DNA of 64,000 bases from Natrinema salifodinae (lineage in GTDB: Archaea; Halobacteriota; Halobacteria; Halobacteriales; Natrialbaceae), in assembly GCF_900110455.1 (NCBI RefSeq), contig NZ_FOIS01000001.1:682001-746000 (forward strand), given 5' to 3'. Each line of letters opens with the position of its first letter. Positions within the stretch are counted from its first letter, which is position 1. The notes under the pieces were generated by a model. It did no database searches and was not told the DNA's origin. It worked only from the letters and a program-made list of their open reading frames with translations. Position numbers and translations under genes: made by a program. Below, one piece after another: positions 56,050 through 64,000 of the stretch.

Positions 56050-58011
56050 GTGTCATCTCCAGAGTCAGTCACCTCGTCGATTGCCGTCTCTGCGGAGAAT
56101 ATCGGCGGGATCGATAGCACCGAGGTAACGCTTCAACCCGGCGTGAACGTCTTGACTGGCCGGAACGCGACGAACCGTACGTCGTTCCTCCAGACGATCA
56201 TGGCGGCGCTTGGCAGCCGCCGCTCCTCGCTGAAGGGCGACGCCGACGCCGGCCAGGTCGAGCTCACGTTCGGCGACGAGCAGTACACGCGATACCTCGA
56301 GCGACGCAACGGCGAAATCGTCTTCGACGGCGATCCGTATCTCGACGATCCGGAACTCGCCGATCTCTTCGCGTTCCTGCTCGAATCCAACGAGGCCCGC
56401 CGGGCCGTCAGGCGCGGCGACGACCTCCGCGAGCTGATCATGCAGCCGATCGATACGGACGAGATCGAAGCCGAGATCAGGATGCTCGAGCAGGAAAAGC
56501 GTGAGCTCGACGATCGACTCGAGCAACTCTCCCGGCTCGGGAACGAACTGCCCGACCTCGAGACGCGTCGCACGAGCCTCGAGTCGGACATCGAGGAGAC
56601 GACCGACCGGATCGAGGAACTCGAGGCCGAACTCGACGAGTTCGATCTGGACGTCGAAGCGAGTCGGGCCCGCAAGGAAGAGATCGAGTCGGCGTTCTCC
56701 GACCTGCAGGAGGCTCGAACCGAACTCGAGTCCGTCGAGTACGACCTCGAGACCGAACGCGAGAGTCGGACCGAACTCGAACGCGAACGCGAAGAGCTCG
56801 AAACGGAGCTCGAGGAACTCGACGAGGACCACGAGTCGCCGGACCGCCTCGACGGCCGTATCGAGGAACTCCGCGCCCGGAAGCGGTCGCTCGACACGAC
56901 CGTCAGCGAACTCCAGAGCGTGATTCGGTTCAACGAGGAGCGCCTCTCCGGCGACGGGCTCGATCTCGACCTCGGCGACTCGCTGGGCTCGGACGAGGGC
57001 GGCGACGGGAGCGGCGACATCACCGACCAGCTCCTCGGAGAGTCGACCGACGTGGTCTGTTGGACCTGCGGCTCGGAGGTCGACCGCGAGCGCATCGAGT
57101 CGACGCTCGACCGCCTCCGCGAACTCCGCCAGGCGAAACTCGACGAGCGAAGCGACCTCCAGGACCAGATCGACGAGCTCTCCGCGCGACGCAAGGAGAT
57201 CCGCGAGCGGACCCAACAGCGCGGCGAGATCGAGACGCGACTCGAGGCGATCGAGGGCGAACTCGAGCGCCGCGCGGAGCGCATCGAGGAGCTCGAGGCG
57301 GATCTCGAGGCCCAAGAAGAGCGCGTCGAGGAGCTCGAAGCCGACGCCGAGTCGTTCGAGAACGCGGAGTACGGCGACGTCATCGAGACCCACCGCGAAC
57401 TGAACCGGCTCGAACTCGATCTCGAAAACCTCGAGGACGAGCGCGACGAGGTCGAGGGCCGCATCGACGAGATCGAAGCCCAACTCGACGAGCGCGACGA
57501 GCTCGAGGAGCGACGTGAGAGCGTCGAGGACGAACTGACCGACCTCCGGACGCGCGTCGACCGGATCGAGCAGAACGCCGTCGACGCGTTCAACGAGCAC
57601 ATGGAGTCGATCCTCTCGATCCTCGAGTACGAGAACATCGACCGCATCTGGATCGAACGCCGCGAGACGACCGTCCGGGAGGGCCGCCGCAAGGTCGATC
57701 GGACCGCCTTCGACCTGCACATCGTCCGCTCGACCGCCGAGGGTGCGACTTACGAGGACACCGTCGACCACCTCTCGGAGAGCGAACGCGAGGTCACCGG
57801 CCTGGTCTTCGCGCTGGCGGGGTATCTGGTTCACGACGTCTACGAGGTCGTGCCGTTCATGCTGCTGGACTCGCTGGAGGCGATCGACTCGAACCGGATC
57901 GCCGAACTCGTCGAGTACTTCGAGGAGTACGTCGACTGTCTGGTCGTCGCCTTGCTGCGCGAGGACGCGGAGGCGCTCTCAGAGTCCTACACCTACGTCT
58001 CGGAGATCTGA
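56050..58011 (+). CDS. Archaea-specific SMC-related protein (Rad50/Sph-like)
   Basis: This 653-residue protein has the SMC/Rad50 layout: an N-terminal ATPase half, a long coiled coil of heptads rich in Glu, Leu and Arg, a central C-x2-C (Cys337, Cys340; CWTCGSEVDRE) at the place of the Rad50 zinc hook, a second coiled coil, and a C-terminal half. The Walker A region reads GRNATNRTSFL, so the usual Gly-Lys is Asn-Arg. The signature area is LSESEREVTGLVFALAGY and the Walker B is VVPFMLLDSLEAID, with Asp-Ser in place of Asp-Glu. Family members in haloarchaea share this atypical motif. It probably shapes DNA or the cell together with the preceding gene product, but the role is not known. Confidence 0.85.
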   Translation: MSSPESVTSSIAVSAENIGGIDSTEVTLQPGVNVLTGRNATNRTSFLQTIMAALGSRRSSLKGDADAGQVELTFGDEQYTRYLERRNGEIVFDGDPYLDDPELADLFAFLLESNEARRAVRRGDDLRELIMQPIDTDEIEAEIRMLEQEKRELDDRLEQLSRLGNELPDLETRRTSLESDIEETTDRIEELEAELDEFDLDVEASRARKEEIESAFSDLQEARTELESVEYDLETERESRTELEREREELETELEELDEDHESPDRLDGRIEELRARKRSLDTTVSELQSVIRFNEERLSGDGLDLDLGDSLGSDEGGDGSGDITDQLLGESTDVVCWTCGSEVDRERIESTLDRLRELRQAKLDERSDLQDQIDELSARRKEIRERTQQRGEIETRLEAIEGELERRAERIEELEADLEAQEERVEELEADAESFENAEYGDVIETHRELNRLELDLENLEDERDEVEGRIDEIEAQLDERDELEERRESVEDELTDLRTRVDRIEQNAVDAFNEHMESILSILEYENIDRIWIERRETTVREGRRKVDRTAFDLHIVRSTAEGATYEDTVDHLSESEREVTGLVFALAGYLVHDVYEVVPFMLLDSLEAIDSNRIAELVEYFEEYVDCLVVALLREDAEALSESYTYVSEI

Positions 58012-58710
58012 GCGGCGAAGTCGGTTCGTCTCCGCCCCGACCGCGTACCGGTGTTCTCCGAACCCGATCGAGACGGGACGCCGTTCTCCGCCTCTCTATC
58101 CGGCCCCTTTCCTGTATTATCGCATACCGACAAGTGACCGATAGTATCTATATTACGACCATTATTGGTCCGAAGAGACTGAAACCGGTTCTAATCGGCG
58201 TTGGGCTCCATTCCCGCGTCTACAGCCGAATAATGCGACTCACTCGGACCGTCTTTCGGACCCGAGGTCGTCGGTTCGATATCGTCCGGAATTCAAATAT
58301 CGCGCTCGTCACCCTATATTCGAAGGTATCACCAGCGAGTTTGGCTTCCGCCCGCCCCGTATTATAGCATCCACACCTATCTAATTTACATAATACTACC
58401 GTAGCAGAGGATTCAGCGCTAACTGTCGCGACCAGGCATCGACTGCAGTCGACTGGGGTACGTACCGCTTCACGATACCGGCCGTCGGTGTTCGTCCCGC
58501 CTCACATCGGAAGCGACAGTCACCGACGCCGACGCGTTGCATTTGCAGTTGAAAGCTACAATATCGCCGCCGTGATGGGTGGCGTGTGACCCGTTTATCG
58601 AGATCACCGCCGCGATCGATCGAGACGTGGGCGCCACGAATCGGTGCGACGACGGCAGTCCGGACCGGCACGGTACAGCTGCGCGAATCGTTCGTTCCAC
58701 TCGGATCCCC
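58012..58710. other. Intergenic region with nested inverted repeats
   Basis: No gene is supported in these 699 bp. G+C is lower than average. Outer arms GGTCCGAA (58167-58174) and TTCGGACC (58255-58262) are perfectly complementary, with inner arms TCGGC (58195-58199) and GCCGA (58225-58229). A TATA-like TATCTATATTAC lies just before the outer left arm. The block could encode a structured RNA or be chance. Confidence 0.4.
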
Positions 58711-59484
58711 ATGAGCGACAACGTGTCGAATACGGCGATGGACGAATCGCGGGGCGGACGGCCCGATTCCGAGCGGTCGCGACCGCTCGGCCGCGGGGAA
58801 CGCCTGGCCAGCGCGAGCGTCGGCGGCATGCTGCTGGTCGCCGGAATCAAGCGGCGATCGCTCGGCGGCGTGGCGATGGCGCTGGGCGGCGGCTGGCTGG
58901 TCGCGCGCGGCATCAGCGGGAGCGGCCGGTCCCTCCGGGCGTTCGGATCGGGTGGCGAGACGGATCATGGCGCCGGTGAGGATGGTGCCGGCGGCGACCT
59001 GACGGTCGAACGCTCGATTACGGTCGGCGCGCCGGCGGACGACCTCGCGCAGTACTGGCGTGATCCCGAGCGGTTGACGCGGATCATGGGCTCGTTCGCC
59101 GTGATCACCGGCGCTGGTGAGGATCGCCACCACTGGGAAGTAGAGACGCCCCGCGGGCCGAACCTCTCCTGGGAGACGGAAATCGTCGACGACGAACCCG
59201 GCGAGGTCCTGCGCTGGGAGTCGGTCGACGGAGCGACGATCGCCAACGAGGGGACGGTTCGCTTCCGACCGGCCCCGGGCGATCGGGGGACGGAAGTGAC
59301 GCTCCGGTTGCGGTTCGAGCCGCCAGGCGGCGCCGTCGGGACCGCGGTGGCACAGCGGCTGGGGATCGTCCCGAAGACGCTGGCGGGGAACGCGCTCCGG
59401 CGGTTCAAGAGCCTCGTCGAGACGGGCGAGATTCCGACGCTCGAGCGCAACCCGTCCGGCCGGGGAAGCGGTGATCTGGTGTGA
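58711..59484 (+). CDS. SRPBCC-family protein with N-terminal membrane segment
   Basis: This 257-residue protein has a polar N-terminus, a hydrophobic region of glycine-rich helices (about residues 38-68, SVGGMLLVAGIKRRSLGGVAMALGGGWLVARGI) like the DUF2892 membrane anchor, and a C-terminal SRPBCC (polyketide cyclase/START-like) domain beginning at LTVERSITVGAPADDLAQYWRDPERL. Such proteins bind hydrophobic ligands in a helix-grip pocket. Its TGA overlaps the GTG of the following zinc dehydrogenase, so the two genes are coupled and probably share a metabolic task, for example detoxification of an aldehyde. The ligand is unknown. Confidence 0.8.
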   Translation: MSDNVSNTAMDESRGGRPDSERSRPLGRGERLASASVGGMLLVAGIKRRSLGGVAMALGGGWLVARGISGSGRSLRAFGSGGETDHGAGEDGAGGDLTVERSITVGAPADDLAQYWRDPERLTRIMGSFAVITGAGEDRHHWEVETPRGPNLSWETEIVDDEPGEVLRWESVDGATIANEGTVRFRPAPGDRGTEVTLRLRFEPPGGAVGTAVAQRLGIVPKTLAGNALRRFKSLVETGEIPTLERNPSGRGSGDLV

Positions 59485-60656
59485 GCATGCGAGCGCTCTG
59501 CTGGCACGACGTCAACGACTTACGCGTTCAGTCCGTCCCGGAGCCCGAGCTCGTCAATCCGCGCGACGTAATCCTCCGGGTGACGATGACCGTGCCCTGC
59601 GGCTCGGATCTGCACTTCATCGACGGCTACCTTCCGACGATGCGCGAGGGGGACGTCATCGGTCACGAGTTCATGGGCGAGGTCGTCGAAACCGGCCGCA
59701 AGGTCGAGTCGGTGGCCGAGGGCGACCGCGTGGTCGTTCCCTCGTTCATCGGCTGCGGGCGGTGTGGCTACTGTCAGGACGATCTCTGGTCGCTCTGTGA
59801 CAACACGAACCCGAACGCGGCGCTCCAGGAGCCGATCCTCGGCGATACGACCGCCGGCATCTACGGCTACACGCACGCGTTCGGCGGCTACGCGGGCTCC
59901 CACGCCGAGTACGTCCGCGTGCCCCACGCCGACGAGAACTGCTTTGCCGTGCCCGACGAACTCGACGACGAGCAGGCGCTGTTCGCCTCCGACGCCTGGC
60001 CAACCGGCTACATGGGCGCCGACTTCTGCGACATCGAGGACGGCGACACCGTCGCGGTCTGGGGCTGCGGCGCCGTCGGGCTGATGGCCCAGCACAGCGC
60101 CGCGCTCATGGGCGCCGAGCGCGTGATCGGCATCGACCGCTTCCCGGAGCGCCTGCGGATCGCCGAGTCGGAGGCGGGCTCCGAGACCATCGACTACACC
60201 GCGGTCGACAGCGTCGTCGACACGGTGCACGAACTGACGGGCGGCCGCGGCCCGGACGCCTGCATCGACGCCGTCGGGATGGAGGCCCACGGCATCGGAC
60301 TGGAGTACACCTACGACCGCACGAAGCAATCGCTGGGGCTGCACACCGACCGCGGGACCGCGCTTCGCCAGGCGATCCGCGCCTGTCGCAAGGGCGGGAC
60401 CCTCTCGGTGCTGGGCGTCTACGGCCTGCTGGACAAGTTCCCGATGGGCGTCGTCATGAACAAGGGCCTCACCGTGCGGACGGCCCAGCAACACGGCCAG
60501 CGCTACGTGCCGGACTTACTCGAGTACGCCGCGGAGGGGGAACTCGATCCGTCGTACCTGGCGACCCACGAGCGCTCGCTGGAGGACGGGCCGGAGGCCT
60601 ACGAGATGTTCAAGCACAAGGAAGACGGCTGCATCCGGCCGGTGCTCACGCCCTGA
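59481..60656 (+). CDS. Zinc-dependent alcohol dehydrogenase, glutathione-independent formaldehyde dehydrogenase-like
   Basis: This 391-residue medium-chain dehydrogenase has TVPCGSDLHFIDGY (catalytic zinc), GHEFMGEVVETG, the complete structural zinc loop CGRCGYCQDDLWSLC, and the NAD site WGCGAVGLMAQHSA. The long insertion AALQEPILGDTTAGIYGYTHAFGGYAGSHAEYVRVP is a mark of the formaldehyde dehydrogenase-like subgroup. The GTG at 59481 overlaps the preceding stop; an ATG two codons later is an alternative. Its substrate is probably an aldehyde or alcohol, not certain. Confidence 0.87.
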   Translation: MSMRALCWHDVNDLRVQSVPEPELVNPRDVILRVTMTVPCGSDLHFIDGYLPTMREGDVIGHEFMGEVVETGRKVESVAEGDRVVVPSFIGCGRCGYCQDDLWSLCDNTNPNAALQEPILGDTTAGIYGYTHAFGGYAGSHAEYVRVPHADENCFAVPDELDDEQALFASDAWPTGYMGADFCDIEDGDTVAVWGCGAVGLMAQHSAALMGAERVIGIDRFPERLRIAESEAGSETIDYTAVDSVVDTVHELTGGRGPDACIDAVGMEAHGIGLEYTYDRTKQSLGLHTDRGTALRQAIRACRKGGTLSVLGVYGLLDKFPMGVVMNKGLTVRTAQQHGQRYVPDLLEYAAEGELDPSYLATHERSLEDGPEAYEMFKHKEDGCIRPVLTP

Positions 60657-60711
60657 GATCGGTTCCGAGACGCTTTCGATCGCGGGACGAGCGGCCGACG
60701 GCAAACGGCGA

Positions 60712-62181
60712 TCAGTCGCTGGGTGAAGACTCCGGGCGGTAACCCCGACTGATGGCCTTCCAGTGGCCGGCGGCGAACCGGTAGTACGTCACGACCGCCG
60801 GCACCAGCGTCTCCAGGATCAGCGCCGCGTACAGCGCCTCGATTCCCAGCGGCGTGACGGCGTCGACGGGGCCCACTGGGATCGAGACGGCGCCGACGAC
60901 GGCGACCGGGAGCGCGAAGACGTACAGACCGAGCGCCTGGCCGTAGAACGGCCAGCGGGTGTCGCCGCTCGCGCGCAGCGGGCCGGTCGCGCCGCCGCTG
61001 ACCCCGCGGAAGACGACGCTCACGCAGGCGACGACGATGAAGGTCGTCACGAGCGGCAGGATCGACGGATCGTCGACGAAGATGCGGCCGACCTGCTCGG
61101 AGAAGACGAAGACGAGGGCCGCGCTGACGAGGTAGACCGCGGTGCCGAACCAGAGCACCTCGTAGCCGTACCTGTCGGCGTCGCGTTCGTCGCCGGTGCC
61201 CAGTTCCTGGCCGACCAGGCTGCTCGAGGCGAGCGAGAAGCCCCAGCCCGGCGTGTCCATCAGGTCCCGGACGCGGCGTGCGACGACGTAGGCGGCCACG
61301 ACGTTCGGGCCGAACAGGGCGACGATCGCGAGCATCGGGAACTGCGCGGCCCGACGGGCGGCGTTCGTGAACACTAGCGGCGTGCCGATGGAGACGACGT
61401 CCCGGATGTCTTCGACCGTCGTGTAGGGCCGCCCGAGGTCGATCGTCACGGGGAACTCGCCGATCACCGGGAGCCGGCCGACGGTGAACCCGGTGACGAA
61501 GGCCGCTAACACGAGGACGTTCGCCAGCACCGTCCCGATGGCCGCACCGACGACGCCCAGTTCGATGACGAACAGCAGGACGGCGTTGACCGCGACGTTG
61601 ACGACCGCGCCGCCCGCCCGGAGTACCATCGGCGTCCAGGCGTCGTCTGCGCCGACGAGCGTCCGGCTGCCGATCAGGTTCAGGGCGGCGAACGGAACCC
61701 CGAGCGCGACGACCCGGAGGTAGTCCGCGCCGTAGGCGAGCGACGCGGCGTCGTCCCCGACGAGGTCGATCAGGCGCTCCGGGGCCGTCCAGTACAGCGC
61801 CGCGAGCGGGACGGTCAGCGCGACGACGACGACCGCGCTCGTCGTCACCGCCAGCGACAGCTCCTCGGTCGCCCGGGCGCTGTAGCGCTGGGAGACCAGG
61901 CTGATCGTCGCGCCGGCGACGCCGCCGCCGAAGGCGAACGCGATCGCCCAGAAGGGGGTCGCGAATCCGACGCCGGCGATGGCCGCCGGGCCAAGCGCGA
62001 TGCCGACCATCGCCACGTCGGCCGCGGACTTCGACATCCGGGCGATGCCGGTCACGATGCGCGGCCAGGCGAGATCGGTCGTTCGCTCGACGCGGCGCTG
62101 ATCGACGATCCCGGCGCGAACGAGCAGGGACCCGATCGACAGCAGGAGCCAACGGAACGGATTCGGCACTCGAGAAGCCAC
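60712..62181 (-). CDS. MATE-family efflux transporter
   Basis: This 489-residue membrane protein has about 12 predicted helices arranged in two homologous halves, as in multidrug and toxic-compound extrusion exporters. Typical segments are MSKSAADVAMVGIALGPAAIAGVGFA in the first helix, FGGGVAGATISLVSQRYSA, and GWGFSLASSSLVGQELGTGD in the second half. It would exchange organic cations or other toxins for sodium or protons. The start at 62181 is the first ATG before the amphipathic N-terminus. The gene stands alone, convergent with the dehydrogenase gene. Confidence 0.9.
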   Translation of the reverse strand: MASRVPNPFRWLLLSIGSLLVRAGIVDQRRVERTTDLAWPRIVTGIARMSKSAADVAMVGIALGPAAIAGVGFATPFWAIAFAFGGGVAGATISLVSQRYSARATEELSLAVTTSAVVVVALTVPLAALYWTAPERLIDLVGDDAASLAYGADYLRVVALGVPFAALNLIGSRTLVGADDAWTPMVLRAGGAVVNVAVNAVLLFVIELGVVGAAIGTVLANVLVLAAFVTGFTVGRLPVIGEFPVTIDLGRPYTTVEDIRDVVSIGTPLVFTNAARRAAQFPMLAIVALFGPNVVAAYVVARRVRDLMDTPGWGFSLASSSLVGQELGTGDERDADRYGYEVLWFGTAVYLVSAALVFVFSEQVGRIFVDDPSILPLVTTFIVVACVSVVFRGVSGGATGPLRASGDTRWPFYGQALGLYVFALPVAVVGAVSIPVGPVDAVTPLGIEALYAALILETLVPAVVTYYRFAAGHWKAISRGYRPESSPSD

Positions 62182-62453
62182 GAATAACCGTTCGTGTCTC
62201 AGCGCTAAAACTCTTCATACCTCAGCGATACGTCATGGTTGATCACGCGCTATCGACGACGTTATCGGTCGTGTGTGAACGAATGGGACACATACTACTA
62301 GATTACAATAGTATCTCGAGTGCGACGATCGCGCCGGCCGACATCCGCGTTCGGGCCGGGGTCGCGTTCCGTCGGTGCTCAACAATCAGTTCGTAATCGA
62401 TCCCCGCGGATGCAGGCAGTACAGGCTTCCCGCGGACCGGCCCAGCCTCGGAT

Positions 62454-64000
62454 ATGTGCGCACGGTTCTCGGAGGACGACGTCGAGAAACGAGTCGAAAA
62501 CGCGAACGGCGAGGTGATCGGCGCGATCACGGCCGTCGAGGGCGACACCGCCCACGTCGAACCGAAACAGGGGGTGATGGACTCGATCAGGGCGGCCCTG
62601 GGCTGGAATCGAACGCACGAGGACACCGTGTTGATCCACGAGGACGCGATCGCCGGGGTGTCGGCGGACGTGATTCGACTCGAGGAGACCGACGCACAGG
62701 CCGACGACGACACCGAGGCCGAAAGCCAGGCTGCAACCGGCCCGCCCGACCGGGCGGACGCCGAGACCGATCGATCGGACCCCGATATCGACGAGGACGC
62801 CCGCACCGAGCCGGCCGCAGCGAGCGAGCCGACGCGCGAAGCCGACCCCGAACCGTCTGACGGCCCGGAGTTCGAACCGGAGGACGCCGCAGAAGAACCC
62901 GGCAACGCCGCGGAGCGAGAGCCGGATCGCGATCGCGGTCCGGAGCCGGACCCGACCGCCCCTCGCAACGCGGCCGAACGGCCGAGCGGCGACGGCGGCC
63001 GGGGGACGACCGCCGACCCGGACGCACCGGAACCGACTCCCGAACCGGATCGGGCCGAGTCCGAAGCCGAGGGACCAGGCGACGTCGAGGAGCCGACCGA
63101 GGCCGGTGCTACCGAACCGAGTGCGACCGACGAGGTGGAACCGGTCGGGAGCCCCGACGAGCCGTCTCCGACCGAAGAAACGGCGACCGAACCGGCCGAG
63201 TCGCCGGCGATGGCCGAAGACGCCGCGACCGACGACCGGCCGTCGACGGCGGAGATGGACCTCGCCGACGAGCTAGATCGGGGCGTCGACATCGAGTCGG
63301 CCGCCGGCGAGCACGACGGCCTAGACGACGAGCCGAGTCCAACTGCGGACGACGACCTGACCGACGAAGTGAACACGGGCGTCGATATCGCGGCGGCCGC
63401 GGACGCCGTCGAAGCCGAGGGAGCGGCTGACGCCGACGTCGCGGGATCGTCGAGCGAGGAACGCGACCTGGCCGACGAGCTGAATCGGGGCGTCGACATC
63501 GAGTCGGCCGCCGGCGAGCACGACGGCCTGGACGACGAGCCGAGTCCGACTGCGGACGACGACCTGACCGACGAAGTGAACACGGGCGTCGATATCGCGG
63601 CGACCGCGGACGCCGTCGAAACCGAGGAAGCGGCCGACGCCGACGTCGCGGGATCGTCGAGCGAGGAACGCGACCTGGCCGACGAGCTGAATCGGGGTCC
63701 CGACATCGAATCGCTCGCGGCCGAAGCCCGCGAGCCGGACGCCGACATCGATCCGGAGAGTATCGCGGGGCAGGAAGTACCCGCCGAAGGCGGGAGTGAG
63801 GGGGCCGATCGGCGGACCATCGCCGAAAGCGAGTCCGACCTCCATTCCGCGATCGACCGTCGGCCGGCCGAGACGGCCGACGAGACCGAACGAACGCCGC
63901 TCGAGGGGTTCGATCCCGGCTCGTCGGCGGCGACCAGTGACCGACACCAGGCGACTACGCCACTGTCGGCGATGATCGCCGTCCAGCAGGCGGCGCTGGA
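62454..64000 (+). CDS. Acidic repeat protein with N-terminal PRC-barrel-like domain (partial)
   Basis: The ATG at 62454 opens a frame that continues past the right edge, over 515 residues. The first 75 residues (MCARFSEDDVEKRVENANG to HEDAIAGVSADVIRL) resemble the small PRC-barrel-like domains common in haloarchaea. The rest is an extremely acidic, Pro/Thr/Ala-rich, probably disordered region. Within it a 69-residue unit beginning DLADEL repeats in tandem at 63258, 63465 and 63672 (exactly 207 bp apart), the third copy diverging after about 15 residues. Each unit itself contains the related halves DLADELxRGVDIESAA and DLTDEVNTGVDIAAxA. No signal peptide is seen. Function is unknown. Confidence 0.8.
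   Translation, partial: MCARFSEDDVEKRVENANGEVIGAITAVEGDTAHVEPKQGVMDSIRAALGWNRTHEDTVLIHEDAIAGVSADVIRLEETDAQADDDTEAESQAATGPPDRADAETDRSDPDIDEDARTEPAAASEPTREADPEPSDGPEFEPEDAAEEPGNAAEREPDRDRGPEPDPTAPRNAAERPSGDGGRGTTADPDAPEPTPEPDRAESEAEGPGDVEEPTEAGATEPSATDEVEPVGSPDEPSPTEETATEPAESPAMAEDAATDDRPSTAEMDLADELDRGVDIESAAGEHDGLDDEPSPTADDDLTDEVNTGVDIAAAADAVEAEGAADADVAGSSSEERDLADELNRGVDIESAAGEHDGLDDEPSPTADDDLTDEVNTGVDIAATADAVETEEAADADVAGSSSEERDLADELNRGPDIESLAAEAREPDADIDPESIAGQEVPAEGGSEGADRRTIAESESDLHSAIDRRPAETADETERTPLEGFDPGSSAATSDRHQATTPLSAMIAVQQAAL
63258..63715 (+). repeat. 207-bp in-frame tandem repeat, two full copies and a partial third
   Basis: Copies start at 63258, 63465 and 63672. The first two are nearly identical at DNA level. 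The third is lost after the motif DLADELNRG and one further short run. The unit length is a multiple of three and keeps the acidic frame open. Confidence 0.85.

Noticed and set aside
56133-57722. Minus-strand frame of almost pure Ser and Arg opposite the SMC-related gene
   Set aside because: It arises from reading the Glu/Leu-rich coiled coil backwards.
63258-63715. CRISPR-like interpretation of the repeats
   Set aside because: Units are 207 bp, adjacent and in frame, with no spacers.
62303-63820. Minus-strand Ser/Ala/Gly-rich frame of 505 residues near the right end
   Set aside because: It is the reverse of the acidic repeat protein; its repeats mirror the plus-strand 207-bp units. The plus frame has a recognisable N-terminal domain.

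Overview
The window is haloarchaeal chromosome. It has high G+C with strong G/C preference at third codon positions, very acidic proteins, Tat-type lipoprotein signals on ABC binding proteins, many TATA boxes 25-30 nt before start codons (leaderless transcripts), GTGA/ATGA start-stop overlaps, and haloarchaea-specific families (RdfA-like protein, archaea-specific SMC-related protein, xac-type pentose genes). No intact rRNA, tRNA, insertion sequence or CRISPR array was seen.

Layout. (1) 1-4.6 kb: the start of a sugar-dehydrogenase-like Gfo/Idh/MocA gene cut by the window edge, a zinc alcohol dehydrogenase, a four-helix membrane histidine kinase and several small haloarchaeal proteins. (2) 4.7-13.9 kb: a respiratory formate dehydrogenase-type locus. 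A TorD chaperone and a 721-residue polyferredoxin with HdrA/MvhD-like features lie on the minus strand. Divergent from them lie a Tat-exported molybdopterin catalytic subunit (Cys in the catalytic position), a four-cluster ferredoxin, a two-helix linker protein and a cytochrome b-type subunit. (3) 13.9-15.5 kb: about 1.5 kb with no gene, holding a decayed tRNA-like sequence. (4) 15.5-32.3 kb: oxidative pentose and sugar-acid catabolism, with an IclR regulator, MBL hydrolase, SDR and zinc dehydrogenases, xylonate/arabinonate dehydratase, a XacGHIJK-like sugar ABC transporter with two ATPases, a GntP permease, an FAH-family 2-keto-3-deoxypentonate dehydratase, a second enolase-superfamily dehydratase and a ketoglutarate-semialdehyde dehydrogenase. 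(5) 33-51.7 kb: a glucuronoxylan-oligosaccharide locus, with GH3 beta-xylosidase/glucosidase, an oligopeptide-class ABC importer, a GH10-type C-terminal remnant, mannonate dehydratase, glucuronate isomerase, an SDR likely to be the fructuronate/mannonate oxidoreductase, a second IclR regulator, GH67 alpha-glucuronidase and D-xylose dehydrogenase. (6) 52-64 kb: malic enzyme MaeB, the RdfA and SMC-related gene pair, an SRPBCC protein coupled to a zinc dehydrogenase, a MATE exporter and the start of a long acidic repeat protein.

How the parts fit. Regions 4 and 5 together read as one programme for glucuronoxylan fragments. Oligosaccharides enter by the ABC importer and are trimmed inside the cell by GH67 and GH3, neither of which shows a signal peptide. 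Glucuronate then goes through UxaC, the SDR and UxuA towards 2-keto-3-deoxygluconate. Xylose goes through XacA, the xylonate dehydratase, the FAH-family dehydratase and the semialdehyde dehydrogenase to 2-oxoglutarate. Malic enzyme nearby could return C4 acids to pyruvate. The formate dehydrogenase locus is a separate respiratory module whose polyferredoxin partner is its most unusual part. All functional statements rest on motifs and remembered family features; no database search was run.
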